Source of the DNA: Trichodelitschia bisporula
Taxonomy: Eukaryota > Ascomycota > Dothideomycetes > Phaeotrichales > Phaeotrichaceae
Direction: 5' to 3'
NCBI GenBank assembly: GCA_010356995.1
Contig: ML996689.1
Coordinates: 1,497,169-1,561,168, forward strand
DNA: 64,000 bases
In this document: positions 21,831 through 33,360 of the stretch, piece after piece
How the letters are laid out: each line of letters starts with the position of its first letter
Position numbering within the stretch: position 1 is the stretch's first letter
Translations under genes and position numbers: made by a program
Notes under the pieces: model-generated
The model's input: only the letters and a program-made list of their open reading frames with translations
Told to the model about the DNA's origin: nothing
Database searches by the model: none

Positions 21831-24790
21831 ATGGGCAAGAATTTCCGTGGAGGCGTGAGTTCTCGATTGGTCTTCAGTGTCCAATGCTCCGCTAACTTAC
21901 AGTAGAAGCGTGGTCGTGGTGGTGGTCGAGGCGGCGGGGGAAGAGGTGCTCCCCGGAGCGACACCTGGAACAACACGCGTACCGACGCCGCTGTTATAGA
22001 CAAGCACAATGACAGCTTTGAGAAGTACTATAACGAGCTGGCGATTGTGCCGGATAACGAGAAGGAGGAGTTCTGGGCTGCCTTGCGTCGGGAACTTCCT
22101 AACAGCTTCCGCTTCTGTGGCTCCAAGGGGTACGTCGGACTGAAGACTAATCACTTCAAGCCGAGCACCGAGGCTCACGCCCCGCATATTTTCGTATAGC
22201 TAATACCCCGCAGCCATGCTCTCGCTGTCCAGCAGCGCCTCGTCGATCACTACGTCCCAGAAATCACGTCGGTGAAGTACAATGGCGAGACGGTGGAGCC
22301 GCCGCGGCCGGTGGAGTGGTTTCCGGAGAAACTGGCGTGGGCCATGACTACACCTAAGAATGTCATTCGCAAGTTTCCGCCGTTTTCATCCTTCCAAAAG
22401 TTCCTGGTCTCCGAGACCAGCGTGGGCAACATCTCCCGCCAGGAGATCGTGAGCATGATCCCGCCTCTGCTCATGGACATCAAGCCCGGCATGACGGTAC
22501 TGGATCTCTGTGCTGCACCGGGCTCTAAGTCGGCCCAGCTTATTGAGATGGTGCACCGCGGGGAGGAGGCTCGCATTCGGCACGTTCTGCAGCAGATTGG
22601 CCGCGGCGACGGCCGTGAAGTTACACCCGGCGGGATTGAGACGCTGGACAAGGAGCAAGCCCTCAATGAGGGAGACTGGAGCGATGATGGGCGATCGACG
22701 GGCCTGTTGATTGCGAACGACGTCGACTATCGGCGCGCACAGATGCTGGTGCACCAGGTCAAGCGTCTCAACTCGCCGAACCTGATCGTCACAAACCACG
22801 ACGCCACCCAGTTCCCGTCCATACGTATCCCCAGCACCGGGCCTACAGCCAAGTACCTGAAGTTCGACCGGATCCTGGCTGATGTCCCCTGTTCCGGCGA
22901 CGGCACGACACGCAAGAACCCCAACATCTGGAAGGATTGGATTCCTGGCAACGGATTAGGACTGTATATCATGCAAGTGCGCATCCTGGTCCGTGCGCTT
23001 CAAATGCTCAAGGTCGGCGGCCGCGTCGTCTACTCGACGTGCAGCTTAAACCCGGTGGAGAACGAAGCCGTGATCGCCACTGCGATTGACCGATGCGGCG
23101 GTCTGGAGAAGGTCAACGTCATCGACTGCAGCAAGGAGCTCCCTGGCCTGCGACGCGCACCCGGCCTGAAGCAGTGGAAGGTCATGGACAAGCAGGGCCG
23201 GATATGGAGTTCGTGGAAGGATGTTGAAACTGCTATGGCGGAGGCGGAGTCGGAAGAAGGCTTTGCCCGGCTTCAGGAGGGCATGTTCCCGCCCGAGATG
23301 GCAGACGGCGAGGAGACTATTCCGTACGAGCGGTGCATCAGGGTGTACCCTCACTACCAGGACACGGGAGGCTTCTTCATCACGGTGCTCGAGAAGCGCT
23401 CGGAGATCAAGGCGAGGCCGGAGAGCGCGCCTAAGCCCAAGCCGGAATGGAAGAGTGCACAGCGGAGTGCTGCTAGCTCGGCGCCGGGGAGCCCGAAGAA
23501 GCGCGCCTTTGACGAGGATATTTCGCCCACGGCCAAGAAGGTCAAGGTGGATGAACCTGTTAAGGAGGAGGCGGTGGAAACTCAGGCGGACGTCAAGATG
23601 GAGGAAGAAGCAACAGGTGGACCCGTTCAGGAAGCCCCCTCTGCTGCGACCCCGATGGATGGTGTCGAAACACCTGTCGTCAAAAACGAGCCTGCCGACA
23701 TCCCCATCAAGAGCGAACCCGCCGACTTCCCCGTCAAGAAGAAGAATAACCAGATGCACGAGGAGCCGTACAAGTACCTTGACCCCGAGCACCCAGAGCT
23801 GCAACGAATATACGCCTTCTACGAAATCTCACCCCGCTTCCCCCGCGACCGCTTCATGGTGCGCAACGCGACGGGCGAGCCCGTCAAGGCCGTATACTAC
23901 ACCTCGACCCTAGCGCGCGACATCCTGGTTATGAACGAGGGCAAGGGCATGAAGTTCGTGCAGTGCGGCGTCAAGATGTTCATGAAGCAAGACTCCCAGG
24001 GGCACGATATATGCCGGTGGCGGATCCAGTCCGAAGGCATGCCCATCATCGAGCCCTGGGTCGGCGAGGGCCGCGTGGTGCGCCTGACCAAGCGGCCCAC
24101 GCTGCGCAAGCTGCTGATCGAGATGTTCCCCAAGATGAGCGGGGAGGGCTGGAAGAAGATGGGTGAGATCGCGGAGCGCGTACGGGATATAAGCATGGGG
24201 TGCTGCGTGCTGCGGGTCGAGCCGTCGGACGACGAGGATGGTTTTCAGTATGTAATCGCCAGCGTTGATGATGGTTTGCTGACTTGTGTAGGGAGCGTAT
24301 TGTCCTCCCGCTGTGGCGCGGTATTTCCTCGTTGAATCTCATGCTGCCGAAGGAGGAGCGGAAGTGAGTGTCCTCTTCGTTCTTCGAGGGACTGTCTAAC
24401 ATAACCAGAGCCATGCTCCTCCGTCTTTACAACGACGACTCGCCGCTAATCGACCACTCCCGCGGCGGCGACAACAACAATAATAACAACCAGGGCAACG
24501 CCGCTCCCACCCCCGTCCTCACCCCCGCGCCAGGTAGCCTGACCACGCAAGTCGATGCTCTGATCGAAACTGCCGCCGCCGAGGCAGCAGGCGACCAAGC
24601 CGAGCCCATAGCGCCGAGTCTAGCGGCGGACATCAGGCCTGGCGATAATATCACGGCTATCGTCACGGAGGACCAAGACATCGAGGCTGAGTCTAGATTG
24701 CGCGGCGAGGACCAAGCGCGCCGCGATGCGATTCACGAGATGGCGCCTGGTGTGACGGATGAGGAGGATGTGTTCAATAAGACTGTGTAG
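21831..24790 (+). CDS. NCL1: tRNA (cytosine-5) methyltransferase, NSUN2/Trm4 family
   Basis: Exons 21831-21854, 21906-22129, 22214-24247, 24292-24363 and 24409-24790 give about 911 aa. The N-terminus is RGG-rich (KRGRGGGRGGGGRG). The Rossmann methyltransferase core has motif I CAAPGSKSAQ, then LIANDVDYRRAQML, motif IV DVPCSGDGTTRKNP and motif VI VVYSTCSLNPVENEAV. The motif VI cysteine is the catalytic nucleophile and the motif IV cysteine aids product release. A disordered Lys/Glu/Pro-rich insert (about residues 470-570) precedes the C-terminal RNA-binding part (IVLPLWRGISSLNLMLPKEERK). It makes m5C in tRNAs in the nucleus. The first acceptor is a CAG-TAG pair, and the upstream choice would place a UAG stop at codon 9. 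Confidence 0.94.
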
Positions 24791-24807
24791 GTGGCACGGG
24801 TTCTAGA

Positions 24808-24850
24808 GCGGGTTGTGGGGCGGGTTGTGGGGCGGGTTGTGGGGTTGTGG
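24808..24850 (+). repeat. 12-bp tandem repeat in the NCL1 3' UTR
   Basis: The unit GCGGGTTGTGGG occurs about 3.5 times just after the NCL1 stop codon. It is G-rich on the sense strand. Confidence 0.8.
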
Positions 24851-27800
24851 CGCGATCTAGTGACGTTGAGGGGGTGCCGAGGTTCGCGTCGTGGGTGGGC
24901 GAGGAGGACTGGAGCTGGGGTGGAGTAGGTTGATACGATAATGCGATATGGTCCGTGATGGTTTGCCATACCTCGCTGCGACGTTGACGATGGCGGCTGT
25001 GAGGCGTGAGGCGTGACTCGGATGAAGGCTTAGTGAAGCGCCCAAGAAACGGTAACTTGGCAGGCAAATGGGGAATTGGCGCTGGGAGTTCGAAGTAGCA
25101 TAATGGTATACGTAAAGGAACATACTCAAGTACGTGATCTCATGGGTGCCCGTGTGTAACATTATCATTAACGACGAGCAGCAGTTCGGGTCTACGTTCC
25201 CAACTCAGAGCGCCCATCAAACAATACAAACTCGGAGGTACCTCCCATCCTTAGATCTCCTCGATCGATATCCTCCCAAAATCCTGCTGGACGACATCTC
25301 ACCTCCAGTACGGTAGAAGCCGGGGATAGCGGGGCCGGGACTCGATGCGTCTCCGCACCAGTGTCGCCACATCCGATATCAAATGTGGAGCTCATCCAAG
25401 CCGGGGAAGTGGATCCTGGGGTGAGCACGTCCGCCATCATCTCGATTCTATCACGATTCATCCTCTCAAACCACCACCAACAACAACACACGGGGGAGGA
25501 AAACCCCGCCTCCGCCTCGATCCAGCATCGCCGACTCACGTCCATCAGTATTAAGAACGCCTACCTATCGCTCTAGACCTTAGCCAGCCTTGGAGTCCAG
25601 CCTTGGAGCGGCATAGCTTCGGCCTCCCGCCGTGCCTCGGTACTTTCCCTTGCTCCAAGACGGCTTCCCCTCCCCACGACAGCGGCGCGGGGCACCGTGA
25701 AATGTGTTCCGCGCGCGGGGCGGGGAGCGTGGTATGTCTTGGGCTGCAGCACGACGTGCATAAAAGGGCCGCGGGATGCAGGTGCGGGACTGAGCGCGGC
25801 GAGGGGGCAGCGGTGGCGTCGCGGGGAAGCGAGATGGTGGTGCGGGGAGATGGGAGACGTGAGATGTAGCTGTGTGTGAGATGCTATTTCGGTGGGATGA
25901 AACGCGCGGGTAATTTCACGATGATCGGTTGTGAGTTAGGGTCGCAGAGCGAACCTTCCGCTTTCGCTCGCCCGCCAAGTGGGTGCGGTCAACCTCATCC
26001 CGGTATCCCAACCTCCGGCACTGAAGCCCTTCCCCGACCACAACACAGGCCCCTCACCCTGCGCTTTCCGAAGTGCTCGTCCTTTCTTCCCTTACCAGCT
26101 TCCACCACAGCGACAACCGCCGAAAAGCCCGCCGCCCCACCCCGGCGCTCGTACGGCCGATCGCGCCGTAAGCGGCATCGTGCGCGCGGGGTCGGATGGG
26201 CCCGGGAGTGTGCGACGGCAAGTCTAGTGCCCTGTGTGGCATCGCTGCCGGACTACAACGCCAGGCCGCAGAATGCTACTGCGTAGACTACTGTGCTGTA
26301 CGGCCGGGCTGGTGTGCCCATTTGGCGGCGATTAGGGACGACTTCGCATGGCGATGAACGGGTGCTCGTCTGACTGACGAACATCTGCATCCCGGTATGT
26401 GCGCACGGTGCGCTCAAGCGAGCGCCAGGACGTGACGCGGGTCTGGGCCACTAGTCTTGTTACCCGGGTTGGAGACGGGATGGGGAGTTTTGGTCCCTGT
26501 CGCTCAAATGAACGGAGAATACTACGCTGCGCAGCGTGTGGTGAAGCGAAATATTGAGTTCCCTGAGACAGTAAGCTCGAGCGTCGCAGCGAGGGATTGC
26601 CCGCCCGCGAGGCTGGATGCTAGATGCAACCTGAAAAACCCATGCGACCAGGGGATCCACAGGCCCCGCCCCTCGTTGCGCACGCGGGCAGACTACGGAC
26701 GTTAGTTACTCGATGCGGGACGTGGCCGGCTTGGGAGGGGATTGCCCCCGGGGGGTTGGGATTGGGTAGGTGCGCATATTGGAGGTTCGGGAAGGGATTA
26801 TGTGGTGCATGGCAGACTGAGGTGAGATTATGGCTATAGGTTTGGTATATCCGTAGACGAACTGACAGCAATCCACGTGCAAGCCACACGACGAACCATG
26901 CAACGGCCCTTTTCCACGCGGAGATTTGCGGCCTTGTGCTCGCCTTTCTCCTCACGACATCGCGAAGCCTTAGCCTTCTCCAAGCCTCCCACGCGACCAA
27001 CCGCCGCACGTCGGGCAGAGCCGAGACCGAGGCCCCGCTCTTAGTCTTCAACCAAGCAAAACACGCACCGTGCCTTACTCGATATCGTCGTGGGCGACCA
27101 GCCTCGCCGTGGCGCGAAACAGACGATATCATTGGTATCTTGGCGCGCGCTTTCCCCAGGTTTGCGGGGAAAAGGCGCGGGCGCTGCTGGGCGGCTGGGG
27201 TAGCAAGCAGAACAGTCTGGGCAACTGACGTCGTTAGCAGCAACTCAGCTTCCATATCTCGCGTGTCCATTTCCTAGCCTGGCACATTACAGCTGCTTGG
27301 CGTGCTTGGATGCTCGCTGGTTCCGGTCGTGCGTGCGGGCGATTCCCTGGTCTTTCGTATGCTCGACTTCACACCTTGCATCGCCGCTTGCCCGGGGCGG
27401 CATGGTTAGGCCTTGCTGACTTTCACTCGTCGTCTTGTCAAGGCGGGGAAAAGTGCTGACCTGAGGAACTAACACCAGTCCACCGTCGTTATCCACGAAC
27501 CGCGGCGTGTAGGAGCAGGGAAAGGATCGTAGCGCTCTTCAGAAGTGGAGAAATCGAGTTAGTCGCATCTCGCTCGTGGAGTCGTTAGCGTTTGAGGGGC
27601 GTGATCGGCGGGCTCCCCGGAGGGCGGTGGCCAAAGCGAGGCATGAAGGCAACTTGGCGCCGCTGGGCTGCATCGTGACTGGCCGTCAATTTTGACAGCA
27701 GGCGAAGCGATGGTGAGGGGTTACCGTGGTCGTGGGAGTGCTATGATGCCAGTTGGGGATCAGGCCTGGACCTTGGGTGAAGGGTTGCCCGGTTTGGAAG

Positions 27801-27931
27801 GGGATAAAGATGGTCGGTCCCCGTGGGTGTCTTTTCCACACATCAGACTCCCTCATCTTCTTCGCATATTTGGGTCGAGGAGCCCCTCAGCTGGGTTACA
27901 TTCTTCCAAACCTCAGCTTCCATCCACCACC
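24851..27931. other. 3.1-kb gene-poor region before the MFS permease
   Basis: Only short, overlapping ORFs without protein-like features occur. The sequence is GC-rich in 25.6-26.3 kb and mixed elsewhere. I see no transposon ends, tRNA or splice pattern that would make a gene. The last about 300 bp are the permease promoter. Confidence 0.4.
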
Positions 27932-29555
27932 ATGGCCACCACGGCGGACGTCCCTTTTGAGAAGCCCTCGACGGTGCGAGATGACGGAGGAGTGTACGTT
28001 GAGAAGGGCGCCCACACGTCGCCTAGCAGCGCCGACGATAACTCCATCCTGCACGAGTTCTCGCCCGAAGAGCAGAAGAAGATCATCCACCGCGTCGACC
28101 GGCGCCTGGTGACAACTGTGGGCATCATGTACTGCATCTCGTTGATGGACCGGACCAACTTGGGTGCCACCATGATCGCAGGGTATGTCGTCTTTTGGTA
28201 ATGCCGGACCATGTCTAACCTCTCAAGGATGGCCATTGACCTCAAGCTCGTTGGCATGCGCTACTCCATCATCACACTCGTCTTCTTCGCCAGCTATGTC
28301 GTCTTCCAGTTTCCCTCGACCGTCGTCATTCGGTACCTGGGTCCACGTCTGCATCTCTCGGTTATCACCTTGCTGTGGGGCATCTGCACAATCGGCATGG
28401 GTTTCTCCAAAACTTGGGATACGCTCGCCGCCCTGCGTGTCATCCTCGGGATTTTAGAAGCTGGTTTCTTCCCGGGATGCGTGTATCTGCTCAGGTTGGT
28501 CAGCCTTGCGTTTCCATAGTGTTTCTCCTAACCTCCCTAGCACGTGGTATGTCCGTTACGACATGCACAAGCGGTACTCCTTCTTCTACATCATCGGATG
28601 TGTCGCATCTGGCTGCTCCGGCATTCTCGCTTTCGGCCTGATGCAAATGCAAGGTCTCCGCGGATACAAGGGCTGGCGCTGGATCTTCATCATGGAGGGC
28701 ATCATCACGTGCCTCGTCGCCGTCTACGGCTGGTTCGGCCTCGTCGGTTTCCCAGACGACAAGCGGAGGAACAAGGGCTTCCTCACTGACCGCGAGCGGC
28801 GCTTTATTGTGGCGCGTGTCAACGCTGACCGCGGCGATGCCGACACCGAACCCTTCGACATCAGGAAGTTCCTGGGCGCGGGTCTCGATCTCAAGATCTG
28901 GGGTTTCGCCATGCTTTTCGGCATGACTACGACGGTGACCTACGCTATTGCCTACTTCCTGCCTGTTATTCTGCGCCGCGGGATGGGCTTCGGTATTGGC
29001 GCGTCGCAGTGTCTGGTCGCTCCGCCCTACGCACTGGCCGGGCTGAATATGTGGTTGACGGGATGGCTCGGCGACAAGTATCGTCTCCGTGGGCCGATCA
29101 TCCTTTTCAATGCCCTCCTTTGCATCATCGGCCTGCCACTCATCGGATGGGTTCACAACGTTGGCGTGCGGTACTTCGGCGTGTTCCTCGTGACGGCCGG
29201 TGCAAACGCCAACGTGCCGGCGATTATGACGTACCAGGCGAACAACATCCGCGGACACTGGAAGCGCGCTTTCTGCAGCGCGACTCTCGTTGGTTTTGTA
29301 AGTTGTACACTCCATTTGAAACCACTTTAGCTAATTCTTCAGGGTGGTATTGGTGGCATCATCGGTTCGCTCGTGTTCCGCGACCAAGACGCGCCGACCT
29401 ATCTTCCCGGACTGTGGGCTGCGCTTGCGAGCCAGCTGATTGTGATTGCCATCGTATTGATGTTGACGCCCGTCTTCATCCGCAGAAACCGTCAGGCCGA
29501 ACGGGGAGAGAGGAGGATTGAGGGAGGCGACGCGAACTTCAGATATACCCTCTAG
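27932..29555 (+). CDS. MFS permease, anion:cation symporter (DAL5/TNA1-like) family
   Basis: Exons 27932-28182, 28228-28494, 28541-29297 and 29343-29555 give about 495 aa with about 12 predicted membrane helices. The N-terminal signature RRLVTTVGIMYCISLMDRTNLGATMIAGM is typical of the allantoate/nicotinate permease group. QFPSTVVIRYLGPR, the LRVILGILEAGFFPGCVYLLSTWY helix and the YKGWRWIFIMEG loop support this. The substrate cannot be read from sequence; relatives carry organic acids, vitamins or ureides. The cytosolic N-terminus (about 50 aa) is acidic. It is convergent with the dehydrogenase that follows, and the pair may simply be neighbours. Confidence 0.92.
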
Positions 29556-30154
29556 TTGGATTTAGCGGGATTTGCGGAGATATGACTGCAATGGGTGGCT
29601 GATCTGCTGATATTCGGCTTAGTATAGGGGCCTTCTAATGACGAAGAGTGAAGAATGCGTCTTGAAATGATGAATTGGTGATGTGATGAGGTTGGACTGC
29701 GACCCTGGGCTTAGATCCTAGGCCAAGCTTACGAAATAAGCACAAAGCATCGGCCAAGCGCGTATTCATGCTGACACAGTTGTTGGCAGTGGGATATAAG
29801 GAAGGTGCATCCCCTCTCTGGCAAATAATGGATTTCATTATGCTGGAAGCCACGATGGGACGATTGGAATTCGGTATCTGCTTTAACTCCTGACGGAAGC
29901 GTCGTAACTTCATCAGAATTGAACGAAGTATCTTCTATCAACGCATATCAGATGAAACGGTAATCGGTGTTTGAATGACCTCAAAATTTGGTCAAGACAT
30001 GAGCGACCGTGTTGACACATTTGATAGTGAAGAAAAACCGGGCCCTGCCGAAGTAAGTCGAAAAACGAGGGTATTTGAAAAGAGAACAAAGACCGCTTCG
30101 CTCCGATCCACCCGAGTACCAATTACATTTCCAGTACAGCACAACGGAAGACAA
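29556..30154. terminator. convergent 3' region between the MFS permease and the SDR gene
   Basis: About 600 bp separate the two convergent stop codons. It is AT-richer than its surroundings, as expected of 3' UTRs. No further gene is seen. Confidence 0.4.
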
Positions 30155-31242
30155 CTATGAAGATGAAGTCGAAACGTCCCTGAAGGGCGCCGTAGTCCTC
30201 TCACACCACTCCCAGAACTCATCCGCCCGCCCATTTCCACCATCCTCCTTGCTCCGCATAGAAGGAACAATATCCATCCTCGGCGTCGCCAGCTGGCCCC
30301 AAGGAGCAACATACGACCCATTCTTCTCCTCCGGTACATCACCCAGCGCTGCCCAAAGCTCGGTGCACCCACCATACCGCACGGGGAACAGGAGCCACCA
30401 TCCAGTTATCAGCTTCTGCCACATCGGCACATGACGCTGAAGCTCGGAATCCAGGTTTCCAGGGTTGAAGCTCAACGATATGATCCCATCCTTCGAGACC
30501 CGCTGTGCCAGCGCTGCCGCCAGCAAGATGTTCGCCGCTTTGCTCATTGCGTAGGCGACGTGCTTGACGTCTGGAACCACAGGCTCGGGATCCGGGCCCG
30601 ATGTAAAGGTCACGCCGCCCGGGGGACTGAACAGCTGCGTCAAGCTAGCGGCCCAGGTGACGCGAACGGTACCCTTAGGACTCTTCGCCGCAGTGTGTTT
30701 GAGAGTAGGCAGCAGCAGCTCCGTGAGGAGGAAGGGGCCCAGGCAGTTGGTTTGCAGTTGCAGTTCTTTGCCTTGGGCACCAACGCTGCCCTTTGGAGGC
30801 ACCATGACGCCGGCATTGTTGGTCAAGACGTGGAGGTCTGATTCTTGATCGGTGAAGGATTTGACCGCGGGCGCAATGGTGCGCAGGTCGGAAAGGTCAA
30901 CGGAGATGAAGGTCAGAGTGCCCTTTGAGTCGGGGTGTGCGGCGCGCAGCTCGGATATGGCCTTGTTGGCTTTGGCTTCGGAACGGCCTGCGATGTAGAT
31001 CTTCGCATTCGCGGCGTAGAGCATGTGGCAGAGGGCCAGACCGACGCCAGTATACCCTCCGGTTACGAAGTGGACGCGCCCTGAATCAACGTAAGTCGGA
31101 AGTCCTTGATAGAGAGTGGAGGAAGATACTGACCAGTCTGATCAGGTGTATTCTTCTCCGAAATCTCCGGTTCTGGCATGTTGAAGCTCTCGCGAAACAT
31201 TGCAGGCACAACGCCGCCCATTTTGCTTGCTCCACTGCCCAT
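30155..31242 (-). CDS. short-chain dehydrogenase/reductase, retinol dehydrogenase-like
   Basis: Exons 31242-31134 and 31080-30155 give about 344 aa. The classical NAD(P) motif is VTGGYTGVGLALCHM, followed by AGRSEAKANKAISEL, LHVLTNNAGVM (NNAG) and the catalytic YAMSKAAN (Tyr-x3-Lys). The layout matches fungal RDH12/WWOX-like dehydrogenases. Where relatives have a pair of serines, this protein has WAAS, so the catalytic Ser is probably the remaining one. The substrate is unknown. The N-terminus MGSGASKMGG fits an N-myristoylation signal (Gly2, Ser6), which would tether the enzyme to membranes; this is inference. The 53-nt intron lies just before the nucleotide-binding motif. Confidence 0.88.
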
Positions 31243-31945
31243 GATGTGTATCCGATTGGTTTCTCTGTCAGCGTTGAGATATTTGGTTGTGAGGTGGCTG
31301 ATGTTGTTACTTTAACAGTCGCACCGCTGCATAATCAAGGCGTCTTTCGAGGGCGGCCCGCCCCGGCCACGAGTATCTCCGGGGCAGGTTCAGCTCGCTA
31401 GGGCCACCGCAGCCTTGCAGGGTCGAACATTTTAGAACTAATCCGCCACCAAGACATGCTAATCTGGGCCCGCACGATGTGGGACAGCGGATATTGGACG
31501 TATAAAATCTCCAGTCTGTCATGTCAATTCCTCATTGATCTTCGATTAAAGAACATGAGTTTCTCAAACCGACCATTTGCATTCCGTTGATGTCTGGATG
31601 ACGTCACAACTTGTCCCGAGATACTCGCTGAACTTCTGTTTACAAGAGGGCTGATGATGACTGACGCTTCCGTCTTAGAGTATACCGCCAAGGCGAACAT
31701 GAAGCCACGAAGCTACTGTTCTCGAGCTAGTTAACATGCAGTACACCAGTATATCTTGGGCTGATAAGAGCTGAAGAAATGTTGACGTCCAGCGTTCGTT
31801 TCTATTTTTTCATCAGATTCGACATGTGCGAGGTATCAGACTGATAGCAATGGGATTCTCGAAAGTTGCGCATTGACGGTATCCTCATTTAGAACACTTG
31901 GATCTGCAGGCACTCGAGGCGCATCACCTACAGGGCATCCTGTAG

Positions 31946-32030
31946 AGAAGGGATGCCGCTATTTCGGAGACCCATAGAACTACGGATGCAGAAGGGATAC
32001 CGAGAGTTCGGAGACCCACAATTGGATGCG
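31946..32030. repeat. two imperfect 44-bp tandem copies
   Basis: AGAAGGGATG..TTCGGAGACCCA at 31946-31989 is repeated with few changes at 31990-32030. Confidence 0.75.
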
Positions 32031-32631
32031 TGCACATCCCTCGAGGAGCGCAGACGATCGGAGATAAGCTTCAAACACCGTGATGTCTCTCCCTAGATCC
32101 CATTGCTTCCTGTCCTCGGTATCCATCCCAATGAACCCGCCCATCCGACATCACCTCACGGTACTTCAACGACAATCGCGCGCGTTATCTCCCACATGAC
32201 GTCACTATGCCACAGACGATCGGACAATGCCGTTACCGTAGTACGGATGTACAGCCTGTCCTTTCCGCTCGGTAAGGCTGCCCCGAATCATCGGCCCCCA
32301 GTGGCGAACGGCGAGCGGACGAGGCTCGGCTGGATGGCACGGAATAAATTAGTTCTAGAACTACTCCAACCGGACATAGCGATCGTGTTCAGGGCTACGA
32401 CCGCAGGGCAGCTGTTGCATTGAGCCTGGCCCGTCCCCGTCGGGCCGGGATTGGAGATAGCTTTCGGGCACGAGCTGATAGATGGACATACTGTAGAAAG
32501 TTAAATTAGACTCAGGAAATAACCTCTTGCCGAGTAAGATCCAGATCCGGGTAGCACCATGTCACATCGACATCAGCAGAGAAGTAGTATACAGCTTTTA
32601 TTTCGACTACACAGAAGCATTCATCTCGTAC

Positions 32632-32690
32632 CTAAACACACTCCTCACGTCTCTGCCCACTCGAAGCCGTCTAAACACACTCCTCACGTC
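32632..32690. repeat. 20-bp direct repeat, 39 bp apart
   Basis: CTAAACACACTCCTCACGTC occurs exactly at 32632-32651 and again at 32671-32690. Confidence 0.85.
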
Positions 32691-33360
32691 CCTGTCTAGG
32701 TGAAAGGGCTACCTGAACAACCGTCCCACTGCTGTTCCGAGTCCTAGGCGAAGGCCGTCTGTACAACCGCGCTGTTCCAGTCTGCAGCCGAGCCCAATCG
32801 TAGTTCGTCGCAGGATCGAAGCGTGCATTCTGCAACTCAACCCACTGTTCGTTGCTCATGGGGTGAAGGCGACCTTCGTTGGCACTATATGGAGTTAGCA
32901 ACATGACAAGCGAGCATGCTGAAAATTTCACGACAGGAGCATCATCTACGGGGACAGCATGGCCATGTTAGTGCACGCAAATCGTGATTGCAAGGTAGAG
33001 CACTTGGTTCACCCCTCAGTCTAACTAACGAGGCATGATACAGCGAGAACACAGCCACTTGTTCAAGGAGACCACCGGAGCAACCTCACAATGCGGTAAA
33101 AGCCCACCCTAGGAGGGCCCCCAGCCCACGACGTGACGTTTACTCAAAGCCTTGAATCAGCGCATATAAATGTCAGCAAAAAATCGCCCACACATTGACG
33201 CCAAGTTCACGAAGAATCAGTCCTGCTCAGACTACGAAACAGGCCATATCCAGTCCCAAAAGATGCGCAGAGGAATGGCTCCAAGACAACAGAATTTTCG
33301 ACCACCTGACTCTCAGGTGGTTTGGTATCGTTACGAAATACAATTTCACCACATATGCGC

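Larger units (their letters stand above)
31243..33360. other. 2.1-kb intergenic region between the SDR gene and chitin synthase
   Basis: No coding ORF is supported. Two small direct repeats occur (31946-32030 and 32632-32690, separate entries). The first few hundred bases are the promoter of the minus-strand SDR gene. Confidence 0.4.

Noticed and set aside
23046-23804. 252-codon minus-strand ORF
   Set aside because: Antisense to the NCL1 coding exon.
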